DNA of 14,426 nt from Lachnospiraceae bacterium (GCA_016291475.1 JAEEXJ010000084.1:1-14426); one strand, 5' to 3'. Positions 6,292 to 14,426 are shown, numbered from the stretch's first letter. The notes: generated from the letters alone by a model not told the origin. Numbers and translations: made by a program.

Positions 6292-8343
6292 TCAGTTATC
6301 GTAAATAAGTAATCCTGCGATATGCTCCATGAGGATTGAATGAAACTCTCTGAGTTTCTGTTCATCTTCAACCCTGTATCCCTGCTCATCCTCCAGGTAT
6401 TCTTCCTGTTCGGTCAATTCGAAACGTGCATCATCGTGTACAGGATCCGAGTTGTGATAGAAATAATTCAGATTACCATTCTCGGTAAAAATCGCCGCCT
6501 GATAAGGATCTCCAGGATGAATACTTTCCGTAAGTACGTATTCCCTTTTTTGTTCTCCGCCTAAAATCTGAGGAAGATGTCCGTCCGTTCCTTCCACATC
6601 CGAATTCAGATTCGTCAGCTTTCGCATGATCACACTGTAATCGGTGGATGAGATCAATTCGCTGCAATATCCCTTTCCGGTACTCTCTCCGCCTCTGAAC
6701 AAAATCGGCACATTCGATCGCTCTTCCGATAAAAAGTGAGCGTCTTCACGTTCGATCAAATATCCCTGTCCATGATCCGAAAACAGAGAAATCAATATCT
6801 CTTCATCCTTATAATTTCTCTCTATATAATCGTAAAGATAGTGCAGCCAACGATCAACATAGTGCATATTTCTGAGATACTGCTTTTTGAAAATCTCATT
6901 ATAGCTCTGCTTTACGGATGTTGAGCCCCTGTCGGATATAACTCTTTCTTCTATATCCATGGAGGTCTGTACGGGTGTAGCGAATTCGTCTCCGTCAGCT
7001 ATATCATGAAGATCTCCGATGGTAACCCAGATATATTGATCCGTTTCACTAAAAGCATCAATTTGGTTAATAACGTCTGCAATAACATCATGAACCTTGA
7101 ATCCGACTTTTTGATGCTGATAGACATAGCGGTCAAAGCCTCGTGCGTGACCGTAGGTCGGGATAATTCTCCAATCTCCGCCGTAATACGAAGTATAGTA
7201 ACCGGCCTGCTGATAATACTCGGCAAGGGTAGTAATATCTTCGGGAAGAAGATAGTCCATTGTCGGATGATACAACATATGTTTCGGTGTACTCAATCCT
7301 GTGACATAGTTTGCTATACTCGGGAATGTCCATTCGCCCGCATTATATGCCGACGTAAAAACCATGCCTTTTTCAAAAAATGACGCCGTATAAGGCATAT
7401 GCTTTTCAAAATCTTTTCCTTTTACAACCGATGAAGATACTCCGTCAACAAATATGCTGAGCACCAGCTTTTTGCGTTTCTCACTGTGTTGTAAAGGTAT
7501 CTCTTTTCCAAAGTAACTTTTTCCACCCGACAGAATCTTTGTCCCACCCTTTACTCTGTAATATGAAAAAGTATTTGGAATGCTCTGACGAACAAGTTGT
7601 TCCTTTCCGCCAGAAATAAATGCATAGTTATTTACATTTTCAGAGGATGCGATCGGAACAATGTATTCTTTAGCATTCTCGGAAACATTGTATTCGCGTC
7701 CCTCATCAACCTCGAGGAACTCAGCTTTCATACGCATCACATCTTTTGGTGCCTTATCCGGGAAATGAACAAAGAACTGATCTCTGAAATATCCTACAAA
7801 CCTTCTTCGATCGATTGTTTCATAGAAATAATCACCGATCATATCCGGACATTCATGGGTTCTGAACCTTCCTTCACACAATGAATACCCGTTTTTAGAA
7901 AGTTCGCCAAGAGCGCGAATCTGATTAAGTGCATCTTTGACCACAGACGCCTCGGCATTTTGAAGTTCATCCTGAACAGCATTAATAAGCCTGCTGGCGT
8001 CGTTAAAAGGAGTGATTTCTGCCGTTTTTTTGTACGCATCGATCAAATATCCGGATCTGCAATATGCAATATAAGCTTCCGCCCATCTTCCTGTCATCTC
8101 GCAGGTGACCGCATAGTTATATTGCATTTCTTCGTTCAAAGGAAGTCTTCTGACTCCCTCAGAAGCATAAATATATGCAGTGTCGGCATCCCCTGCAGCC
8201 AGATAAAACGCAGTTTTCAAAGAGCATAGATCTGCATCTGCCGGACTGCATTTTTCATATTCGGCAATACTTGCTTCGGCTTCATCGATCTTTCCTTCGT
8301 TAATAAGCCTTTCGATCTCAGTTTTTTTACTCTTTCCGGTCAT
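6292..8343 (-). CDS. Soluble TPR plus sulfatase/alkaline-phosphatase-superfamily protein
   Basis: This 683-aa protein has two parts. Residues about 8-105 are helix-turn-helix repeats of TPR type (EGKIDEAEASIAEYEKCSPA, AAGDADTAYIYASEGVRRLP, TGRWAEAYIAY). Residues about 290-610 look like a sulfatase/phosphoglycerol-transferase fold: metal ligand D300 (LSIFVDG), probable Thr nucleophile T339 (EWTFPSIANYVTGL), H446 (GDLHD), D523-H524 (FSDHGQG) and H536 (DAHFL), then VPILFRGG. A Cys/Ser-x-P-x-R sulfatase motif is absent, so phosphoryl- or phosphoglycerol-transfer or phosphodiesterase activity is more likely than sulfate hydrolysis. There is no signal peptide or membrane segment, unlike LtaS/MdoB, so it should act in the cytoplasm. 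The substrate is unknown; modification of a cell-surface polysaccharide or protein glycan is a guess. GGGAG lies about 7 nt before the ATG. The kinase stop is 51 bp upstream, so co-transcription is possible. Confidence 0.85.
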   Translation of the reverse strand: MTGKSKKTEIERLINEGKIDEAEASIAEYEKCSPADADLCSLKTAFYLAAGDADTAYIYASEGVRRLPLNEEMQYNYAVTCEMTGRWAEAYIAYCRSGYLIDAYKKTAEITPFNDASRLINAVQDELQNAEASVVKDALNQIRALGELSKNGYSLCEGRFRTHECPDMIGDYFYETIDRRRFVGYFRDQFFVHFPDKAPKDVMRMKAEFLEVDEGREYNVSENAKEYIVPIASSENVNNYAFISGGKEQLVRQSIPNTFSYYRVKGGTKILSGGKSYFGKEIPLQHSEKRKKLVLSIFVDGVSSSVVKGKDFEKHMPYTASFFEKGMVFTSAYNAGEWTFPSIANYVTGLSTPKHMLYHPTMDYLLPEDITTLAEYYQQAGYYTSYYGGDWRIIPTYGHARGFDRYVYQHQKVGFKVHDVIADVINQIDAFSETDQYIWVTIGDLHDIADGDEFATPVQTSMDIEERVISDRGSTSVKQSYNEIFKKQYLRNMHYVDRWLHYLYDYIERNYKDEEILISLFSDHGQGYLIEREDAHFLSEERSNVPILFRGGESTGKGYCSELISSTDYSVIMRKLTNLNSDVEGTDGHLPQILGGEQKREYVLTESIHPGDPYQAAIFTENGNLNYFYHNSDPVHDDARFELTEQEEYLEDEQGYRVEDEQKLREFHSILMEHIAGLLIYDN

Positions 8344-8394
8344 ATTCGGCTCCCATCCATACTTTATTTGTGAACGGTCTACCTATATATTTTA

Positions 8395-9753
8395 TCATGA
8401 TTGCCCATTTATGAATACTTCGAACTCCATCTCGCCCTTTTCGGCATCTGCCCGGGCATATATCTCCCCGTCAAGCCTTCGTGCGATCTCAGAGCTTTCG
8501 AACAGTCCGATTCCGCTTCCTTCGATTCCCTCGGAATTGGAACCTCTCCAGAAGCTGTTGAATATAAAAGGAAGTTCCTTCTTATCGATAACCTTGCCCT
8601 TATTCCGTACGGACAGGTAGTAGCCCTCTTCGTCCTTTCTGATCCGCACGAAGATTCCCTCTCCGTTTCCGTACTTGATGGCGTTCTCCATAAGCTGCGA
8701 CAGGATACGGCACAGACCTGTCTTATCGCTCTTTATCATGGAATTGGAATCAACCGTAAATTCATGAGGTATTCTGAGAACCTCGAGACGTTTTCCATAT
8801 TCTTCGGTCAGGAAATCTGTCAGTTCACTCAGATAGAAATTCTTTATCTCCGGTTCAAAATCCACAACTCCGCCGGATGCTTTATCGATCAGTTCCTTTA
8901 CAATCTCAGTGATATCATCGGCATTTTTAGAAATCTTGGAAGCAACCTCCGCATCACTTTCATTGACCACGCCGTCAGGCTGGTACAGGCCGGTCTCTAT
9001 TGCATCCGCATACAGTTTGATATTCGCAACGGGAGTTTTAATACCGTGGGCGATGGTAGTAAGCATGGTAAGGTGATCGCGGCTGAGTTCATTGATCCTC
9101 TTCCTGTCACTTGCAAGCTTATCGTTTAACATGTTGATTCCCCAGGTAAAGCGTCCGAAGAAACGGTTCCTGGTCTCGGGAAGTTTTTCCGTAAGCTGGT
9201 TTTTGGATAGTTTTTCGGGATAAGCGGAAAGCTTATTGAACGGTCCGAGTACATAAACATTTATGTATATGCACAGTCCGAGTGCTATGAGAAGACCGCA
9301 GGTAACGCATATATTGATAAGGAGTCTGATTGTTCCGAAGTTTGATTCTTCATATTCAAACACTACAAATCCGGCTACTTTTTCATCGCTCTGAAGAAGC
9401 CAGATCTTTTCGTATTTTTTTGCCCTGTTCAAAAGAGTGACATCACTTTCTAAATACGAAGCATCGATGAAATATACTTTTTCCGGAAGGTTTTCTCTTC
9501 CGTATTCAGAAGCGTATTCCCGGACTTTTCCGTAATAAACATCACCAATTATCCCGGTGACTGTATCGGAGGACAGTTCTTCAAACGGATACTCTTCGCA
9601 CCTGCTTTGTATCTCACCAAAGACTCTGTTCATGAGTATAAAAATCCCGTCTTCATGTCTACGGCTCATCACGTTAAGCACCATGTTTGCCGATACAAAA
9701 ATAAGCGCAAAAAGAGACACCGTAACAATATAGAGTTTTGCAGCTCTCTTCAT
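8395..9753 (-). CDS. Sensor histidine kinase
   Basis: The protein is 452 aa from the ATG at 9753. In this numbering, membrane segments lie at about residues 6-28 and 141-168, flanking an extracytoplasmic sensor of about 110 residues. A linker follows, then the HisKA box with phospho-acceptor H236 (TTIAHGIKTPVANIK), the N-box (QLMENAIKYGN, N357), an altered G1 box (VRNKGKV, no Asp of the usual DxG), an F-box (IFNSFWRG) and the G2 box (GSGIGL, about 412-417). An upstream in-frame TTG at 9789 would add 12 residues. I prefer the ATG because GGAGG lies 9 nt before it and it sits 2 nt after the stop of its response regulator. It should phosphorylate that regulator. The signal may be the substrate of the co-encoded exporter or hydrolase (inference). 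Confidence 0.95.
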   Translation of the reverse strand: MKRAAKLYIVTVSLFALIFVSANMVLNVMSRRHEDGIFILMNRVFGEIQSRCEEYPFEELSSDTVTGIIGDVYYGKVREYASEYGRENLPEKVYFIDASYLESDVTLLNRAKKYEKIWLLQSDEKVAGFVVFEYEESNFGTIRLLINICVTCGLLIALGLCIYINVYVLGPFNKLSAYPEKLSKNQLTEKLPETRNRFFGRFTWGINMLNDKLASDRKRINELSRDHLTMLTTIAHGIKTPVANIKLYADAIETGLYQPDGVVNESDAEVASKISKNADDITEIVKELIDKASGGVVDFEPEIKNFYLSELTDFLTEEYGKRLEVLRIPHEFTVDSNSMIKSDKTGLCRILSQLMENAIKYGNGEGIFVRIRKDEEGYYLSVRNKGKVIDKKELPFIFNSFWRGSNSEGIEGSGIGLFESSEIARRLDGEIYARADAEKGEMEFEVFINGQS

Positions 9754-9755
9754 GA

Positions 9756-10436
9756 TCAGGTGCCTCCGAATTGATATCCTACTCTCCAAACCGTTTTAAT
9801 AAGTTTAGGATTCTTGGGATCATCTTCAAGTTTTTCTCTGAGCCATCTTATATGCACATTAAGGCTTCCAAGGTCACTGAAACAATCAACTCCCCATATT
9901 TCGTTGAAGATTATCTCTTTGTTCAGTATCTGCCCGGGATGCCTCATCATGTACTCAAGAAGCTCATATTCCTTACCGGTTATCTGTATCTGCTCATCAC
10001 CTTTGAAAACAGTTCTGGCTCCCACATCCAGAGTTATATTTTCGTAGGTAAGAAGCTGTCTGTCCTCGGTAAGATCATAGGTACGCTTCATAAGCGCTTT
10101 TATCTTAAGGCCCAGTACCTTAAAAGAAAAAGGCTTATCGATATAATCATCGGCTCCCACTTCAAATCCGAGGACTTTGCTCTGTTCATCCGTTTTCGCA
10201 CTCATCATAAGAACAGGAAGTTTTTGATCCTTCCTGATCTCCTGAAGTGCTTCGTATCCGTTCATCCCCGGGAGCATAACGTCAAGAAGCAGCATTTTAA
10301 ATGCTGCTTTCCCGGCGAGTTCCAGACCCGCTTCCGCACTCTTTTCCCAAGCAACGGAATATCCTTCGCGTTTGAGAAAATCGCTGATAAGCAGGCCCAG
10401 CTCTTCATTATCCTCAATAATGAGAATATCTGTCAT
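9756..10436 (-). CDS. OmpR/PhoB-family response regulator
   Basis: This 226-aa protein is full length. Its receiver domain (about 1-115) has E8/D9, phosphoacceptor D52 (MLLLDVMLPGMNG), S80 in the usual Thr/Ser position (LMMSAK) and K102 of IDKPF. The Trans_reg_C winged helix occupies about 128-224 (KEYELLEYMMRHPG, IWGVDCFSDLGSLNVHI, KTVWRVGYQF). The ATG at 10436 lies 1 nt after the stop of the C45 hydrolase gene, whose last codons supply the GGAGAG ribosome binding site. The kinase gene starts 2 nt after this stop. The pair is therefore the third and fourth visible complete member of one operon and likely regulates it. No DNA-binding site could be identified, because the operon promoter lies outside the window. 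Confidence 0.97.
   Translation of the reverse strand: MTDILIIEDNEELGLLISDFLKREGYSVAWEKSAEAGLELAGKAAFKMLLLDVMLPGMNGYEALQEIRKDQKLPVLMMSAKTDEQSKVLGFEVGADDYIDKPFSFKVLGLKIKALMKRTYDLTEDRQLLTYENITLDVGARTVFKGDEQIQITGKEYELLEYMMRHPGQILNKEIIFNEIWGVDCFSDLGSLNVHIRWLREKLEDDPKNPKLIKTVWRVGYQFGGT
9763..9767 (-). promoter_or_regulatory. Ribosome binding site that decides the kinase start
   Basis: GGAGG on the minus strand lies 9 nt before the ATG at 9753-9751 and within the last codons of the response regulator. The alternative TTG at 9789 has no comparable site. Confidence 0.7.
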
Positions 10437-10437
10437 A

Positions 10438-11856
10438 TTATGTCTCTCCGTAGTTACCTACCAATATATATTCCGGTATATCATCCGCACATCTGCCGGC
10501 AGTGAATGCCACATGAATATCGCCGGTAGCATAATCGATTATCACGGTATGTACCGTTCCGCTGTTATGAACATTCGGCACCTCGTACTGATCTACAATC
10601 TCATGTGCCATGATCCCCTTCATATCAGCAACCGAGAAAATTCCCGCTTCTTTGACATAATTATTATACTTCACAAAACGGTTAATTTCTCCAAGTTGAC
10701 CTGTAAATCCGTCCTGATTACCTGCCGTTGCATACGTATTTACAATGCAGAGTGCATCCGGTGTATCCCAGGTAATACCTTCCATAAGTTCAGAATCGCA
10801 TGTTCTGATCACGGCTATCGCTCTTCCGGCTTCCACAGCTTCACTTGTGGGATTCTCACAGCAAAATGCATCTGTTTCATCTGTTACCAGAAGATTATGA
10901 CACCAGGTAAAAGCTCCGCTTTCTTTGTTCAGAAATTCTGCGGCATCCCGTGCGTTATCGAAAGTTTCCAAAGCATACCTTATTTCATATGTATAACATT
11001 TTTTGCCTTCATAGACAAACGGCATCTCATTTACGGTTCCGACATCCAGTATCCCGATAAACACACCGTTATCATTGATCGCAGTGATCATATCGAGAAG
11101 ACCGAGGACACCTATGGAAGTGATCGTTTTATCTCCCTTTATCAGATGAGCGACGGAGTGGATCTGAGTCATCTGTTCACTGCTTCCCAGGTACCATTCA
11201 AGATTTCGAAGAGAGATCCTTTCTCCGGTCTCTGTAATAGAACCTCCGACCGTAAGCGCACTGCAGGCTGTAGGTCTTAATGCATCGGGGATCATCTGCA
11301 TGGTGATCGCTTCTATATAACTGAGCTTTCCATCCTCGCAATAGCCTTCAGCGCCTGCTGCCATTGCATACGCAAATCCTTCGATTTCATTCCTGTACTC
11401 CTCACGTATTGAGGCTTCAAGAGTCATGATCCTTTTTTCCAGAGCATCGTAATTAATCTCTCTTCCGTTAAAAAGTCCTCTGATATTCTCATACAGATAA
11501 GGTTCGAATATTTCTTCATAATCCGGTACGGCCTTAAGCAGCGTCCGAGCATATGCCTCTCCCACTTCCGAAGGAGTGCCCTTATCGTAATCGAGCGTTA
11601 CATCATAATATGATTTATATTTATCAATCCTGCAAAGTCCGTCATCCGAAATAAAACTTTCCATCACAGTCTCACGCGGGCTTATATCCGTATATCCGGG
11701 ATCTGTTTCAACGTTCATAGATCCTACCTTGACCATTCCCGTTGAAGTCACGGTTTCAGAAGCAGTTCCGCAACCGGATATACAGGTCAAAACGCCCAAG
11801 GTACATATGACTGATATTAATTTATTAAACGTCTCTTTTTTCATAAGCTTATTCAT
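10438..11856 (-). CDS. Lipoprotein with C45-type Ntn (acyltransferase/amide hydrolase) domain
   Basis: This 472-aa protein has a basic start, an h-region at residues 12-24 and lipobox ISGC with Cys29, so it should be anchored outside the membrane. The rest resembles peptidase family C45 / linear-amide Ntn hydrolases (acyl-CoA:6-aminopenicillanic-acid acyltransferase and penicillin-acylase/bile-salt-hydrolase relatives). A helical region (YEEIFEPY, about 112-190) precedes TACSALTVGG, with candidate nucleophile C198, then SLRNLEW (R217, N218), matching the family's RNxDW pattern. In this family autocleavage just before the Cys exposes the catalytic residue. It would hydrolyse or transfer a linear amide, but the substrate is unknown. 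Met1 overlaps the permease gene by 8 nt and has GGAG 8 nt upstream; Met5 lacks an RBS. The regulator gene follows after 1 nt. The family call comes from motif recognition, not a search. Confidence 0.8.
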   Translation of the reverse strand: MNKLMKKETFNKLISVICTLGVLTCISGCGTASETVTSTGMVKVGSMNVETDPGYTDISPRETVMESFISDDGLCRIDKYKSYYDVTLDYDKGTPSEVGEAYARTLLKAVPDYEEIFEPYLYENIRGLFNGREINYDALEKRIMTLEASIREEYRNEIEGFAYAMAAGAEGYCEDGKLSYIEAITMQMIPDALRPTACSALTVGGSITETGERISLRNLEWYLGSSEQMTQIHSVAHLIKGDKTITSIGVLGLLDMITAINDNGVFIGILDVGTVNEMPFVYEGKKCYTYEIRYALETFDNARDAAEFLNKESGAFTWCHNLLVTDETDAFCCENPTSEAVEAGRAIAVIRTCDSELMEGITWDTPDALCIVNTYATAGNQDGFTGQLGEINRFVKYNNYVKEAGIFSVADMKGIMAHEIVDQYEVPNVHNSGTVHTVIIDYATGDIHVAFTAGRCADDIPEYILVGNYGET

Positions 11857-14335
11857 TACGTATTCTCCAAATCTTTATGCGATCCATAGCATCAAAGGAT
11901 GCTGCCATAACTGCGGTGATTATCGCCAGCAATATCATCGGCAGAGCAACTATTGCTAATACCGGAGGATATGCAATCTTAAATGAAGTTACGCAGAGTG
12001 TCACGCTTCCTATCCAATCGAATACAAATCTGTTCAAAGTAAATGACAGGATAATTGATAAGACAGCAGATATGACTATCAAACATGCAAACCTTACAAA
12101 ATGCCATTTTCTGATACTCGATCCGTCAAAGCCGAGACTCTTAAGCATTGCTATATCTGAGGTTTCTTCTTCTATAAAGATCTGCTGATACAAAAATGAC
12201 ATTGAAAAGAGAGTGATTGCCATGATCGATCCTGTAACAATAGCAAGCAGATCAAGCAATTTTCCAAAAGAATTACCCAATTCGTAATCCATGACCTGAT
12301 CGTAATCCCAGATCATGATCTCATCGTTTACGGCACGCATTTTCTCTATATACTCATCGTATTCATTGTCCGGGCAGTCAATTCCTTCATTGAAAATATC
12401 AAAATCATCTATCACCATGTTCTTGTCACTCATATTCATATATATACTCGGACTTTGTGCATTTCCAAGTGACTCAACATATGCTGTGACAATAAAATCA
12501 CGGTTAACCGTAACGATATCAAATCCGTTGTCATCATAAACCCTATATTCCAGCGTTATCACATCTCCAAGATCTATTCCGTATGTATTTTCAGCAAAAT
12601 GTGATATCACAATTTCATTGGTAAGTTCAGGTATATGGCCACCCTCTACGATCTTCAATCTGCTGATATCATAATCACCGAATAAGATATTTACTCCGAG
12701 TTTTTCACTATCTTTTATAAGAAAACAGCTCTGATAGTCCGCAAGCTGGATATTAAGCGGTATTCCGTTATCGTTATAATATTTCTCATAATAAAGATAT
12801 AAATTTCTGTAACTGCCGGTCTGACTGATGAGCCTGTCTCTTAAAGCATCTTCAGGCCTGATCATCACTTCTCTGTCAGCAATCCCCCAATAGGTTCTCC
12901 TGTAATCATCACTGATAACCGTTCTTTTAAGCTGGAAGACCAGAAAGATGATCAGCATTCCGATCGTATAACTTACAATCAGAAACAAATATCTCTTGAG
13001 TTTACGTACTATATCCTGAACAGCCAGATATGAAGGGACGGATATTTTAGAAAGTTTGTTAATGGACAGTCCCGGAATCCTGCTGAATCTCTCGCCTCTG
13101 TTTTCACCGTGAATAGTATCCATAACAGATATCTTATTCATCCGCCTGAGTGATATGAATGAAAAAGCAATCATCAGCAAGATAAAAGCTGCACTTCCCA
13201 GGATTCCCAATAATATTATGACATTCTTGTCAGGGCTTAAAGTATTTACAACAAATCTGCTTACAAGTTTCTCCTGTAAGGGCACACCCGCAAAAAGCCC
13301 GACTATTCCTCCAAGGATCGCAAAAGCAATATATTTAACTATGAAAAGAGTTTTATATGACAGGGAATCCACGCCGATAGCCTTCATGGTACCTATCTCT
13401 TTTTCTTCTCTTTTTACGGTTGCATGAAGAGTAAAAGAAATAGCCATGAATATCAGCAGTATGAGTGACAGTCCCATCAATCCCATAAAGATACTGACTA
13501 TCAGCGCTATCATTGCTTCATCCGTGTATGTATTACTTTTACCAGTGGTTACTCCGTGCACTTCACCGGTTATCGTGCCTTCTTCACTTAATCTGTGAAG
13601 TTCATCGTTAAGTTTCCATCCCCATTTTTGAAGCTGAGTTACGCTCGAAAAAGGTTTGATAAGTGTGATCTCATAAAGATTTCTCGTACATGTAAATTCA
13701 CTCTTAAGTATCTCCATATCGGAGTCCGAAAACAGTATCTTATTGATCATTGAAGTACTGGGGTCTTTGAATATACAAGCTATGGTAAACTCATATATAT
13801 TACCCAGGTCTGTTGTAACAGTGATCTTATCGCCGGGGCGTGCGCCGGAATTATCTGCCATAACCTCCGGCAAAGCCACGCATCCGCTCTCCAAAGTGAA
13901 TAGTTCATTATTCAGATCATAGGGTATGTTTTGATCTCTGCTCACGGGAGATATCATAAAGCTTCCGGCATAAAGATTTGTTACACTTCTTTTATCGATT
14001 CCCTCAAACTGTAATCTTGAAGTTTCGGTAAAAATTCTTTCCGAAACCGATATCTCTCCTATCTCCGGATATTTTCTCAAAGTCTCTTCGATCACTTCCA
14101 TCTGATGATCGGATTCCGAAAAGCTTCTGTCAAACATGAAGATAAGATCGGAAGTATTACACTTCTTATATGTTTCCTCTATTCCGGCTATAAATGTATA
14201 TACGAATCCCGCGCTCGCAACTATAAGAGTTGCAGCGATCATCATGAATATACACAGAACTATATTTAACGCGATCTTGTCCTTAAGATCTTTTTTTAAC
14301 ATTCTGAAATACAATTTACCACCCCATCTCTTCAA
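11849..14335 (-). CDS. FtsX-type ABC transporter permease
   Basis: This protein of about 828 aa is a large MacB/FtsX-superfamily permease with two cores. Segment 1 is at about residues 24-50, followed by an extracellular domain (about 51-270). The first core has membrane segments near 275-300, 331-352 and 372-395, with coupling motif EEKEIGTMKAIGV (about 311-323). Segment 448-468 is followed by a second extracellular domain. The second core has segments near 695-717, 747-768 and 790-812, with DIAMLKSLGF (about 727-736). It lacks the DG heptads of the other permease. The start is uncertain: TTG at 14335 overlaps the upstream gene by 20 nt, and the first ATG is at 14302 (817 aa) with no good RBS at normal spacing. 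Its ATPase is presumably encoded just beyond the window. The substrate may be the same molecule handled by the adjacent amide hydrolase (inference). Confidence 0.93.
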   Translation of the reverse strand: MKRWGGKLYFRMLKKDLKDKIALNIVLCIFMMIAATLIVASAGFVYTFIAGIEETYKKCNTSDLIFMFDRSFSESDHQMEVIEETLRKYPEIGEISVSERIFTETSRLQFEGIDKRSVTNLYAGSFMISPVSRDQNIPYDLNNELFTLESGCVALPEVMADNSGARPGDKITVTTDLGNIYEFTIACIFKDPSTSMINKILFSDSDMEILKSEFTCTRNLYEITLIKPFSSVTQLQKWGWKLNDELHRLSEEGTITGEVHGVTTGKSNTYTDEAMIALIVSIFMGLMGLSLILLIFMAISFTLHATVKREEKEIGTMKAIGVDSLSYKTLFIVKYIAFAILGGIVGLFAGVPLQEKLVSRFVVNTLSPDKNVIILLGILGSAAFILLMIAFSFISLRRMNKISVMDTIHGENRGERFSRIPGLSINKLSKISVPSYLAVQDIVRKLKRYLFLIVSYTIGMLIIFLVFQLKRTVISDDYRRTYWGIADREVMIRPEDALRDRLISQTGSYRNLYLYYEKYYNDNGIPLNIQLADYQSCFLIKDSEKLGVNILFGDYDISRLKIVEGGHIPELTNEIVISHFAENTYGIDLGDVITLEYRVYDDNGFDIVTVNRDFIVTAYVESLGNAQSPSIYMNMSDKNMVIDDFDIFNEGIDCPDNEYDEYIEKMRAVNDEIMIWDYDQVMDYELGNSFGKLLDLLAIVTGSIMAITLFSMSFLYQQIFIEEETSDIAMLKSLGFDGSSIRKWHFVRFACLIVISAVLSIILSFTLNRFVFDWIGSVTLCVTSFKIAYPPVLAIVALPMILLAIITAVMAASFDAMDRIKIWRIRNE

Positions 14336-14426
14336 GCCATTTTCTGAGTTTTCTTTCTCTTATCTGAAGAATCTCCGAAGTGCTCTTATTATCCGTATTG
14401 TTTTCCGCAGTTTTGATCTTACCCAG
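14316..14426 (-). CDS. C-terminal tail of upstream operon gene, possibly an ABC ATPase
   Basis: An open frame enters from the window edge and gives 36 residues ending RKWLEEMGW before TAA (14318-14316). It is hydrophilic and charged (GKIKTAENN, IRERKLRKW). Position directly upstream of an FtsX-type permease and the overlap with it suggest the ATPase subunit, whose family often ends in a variable charged tail after a GKI-like strand. No ATPase motif is visible, so this is context only. Confidence 0.5.
   Translation of the reverse strand: MGKIKTAENNTDNKSTSEILQIRERKLRKWLEEMGW

Noticed and set aside
6292..8343. Annotation as an arylsulfatase or as lipoteichoic acid synthase (LtaS)
   Set aside because: No C/S-x-P-x-R formylglycine motif and no membrane segments; only the fold-level motifs are shared.
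8401..9129. A 242-codon plus-strand open frame
   Set aside because: Antisense shadow of the kinase catalytic domain; the minus-strand frame carries all the kinase motifs.
10372..11280. A 302-codon plus-strand open frame
   Set aside because: It is fully antisense to the regulator and C45 lipoprotein genes, and its translation is rich in Cys, His, Ser and Ile with no domain-like pattern.

Overview
The window looks like part of a Clostridia (Firmicutes) chromosome, most likely Lachnospiraceae of the Butyrivibrio/Roseburia type. That assignment is inference. It rests on moderately AT-rich DNA, GGAGG-type ribosome binding sites, LxGC lipoprotein signals, FtsX-type ABC exporters beside OmpR-type two-component systems, and HGIKTP-type histidine kinases. 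Every supported gene lies on the minus strand, so transcription runs from high to low coordinates. No rRNA, tRNA, CRISPR array, integrase or intact transposase is visible, and no gap without a gene exceeds 300 bases.

Right block (14426 down to 8395), a tightly packed operon: the tail of an unidentified protein, possibly the ATPase partner; an 828-aa FtsX-type permease; a lipoprotein with a C45-type Ntn (autoproteolytic amide) hydrolase domain; an OmpR-type response regulator; and a sensor histidine kinase. Junctions overlap or are only 1-2 nt apart. The arrangement suggests an exporter, a surface amide hydrolase and their own two-component control. After a 51-bp gap comes a 683-aa soluble protein with N-terminal TPR-like helices and an alkaline-phosphatase/sulfatase-superfamily domain (8343-6292).

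Middle block (6291 down to 1994), a TetR-controlled exporter: a TetR-family repressor is followed by an ABC ATPase and a 908-aa FtsX-type permease with a long 'DG' heptad-repeat extracellular segment. A 32-bp double palindrome overlaps the -10 box of the tetR promoter, and a 17-bp palindrome of the same half-site overlaps the proposed -10 box of the ABC promoter. This fits one repressor acting on two operators. The unit ends in a strong intrinsic terminator at 1989-2022.

Left block (1951 down to 1): a small lipoprotein gene with a good promoter is interrupted by one in-frame TAA, after which the same reading frame continues for 97 codons. A REP-like hairpin sits exactly on its 3' end. A second response regulator and sensor kinase pair follows, with the kinase running off the window edge.

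The points most worth checking are the C45 hydrolase/ABC/two-component operon, the nonsense-interrupted lipoprotein, the TetR operator pair, and the cytoplasmic TPR-phosphatase-like protein.
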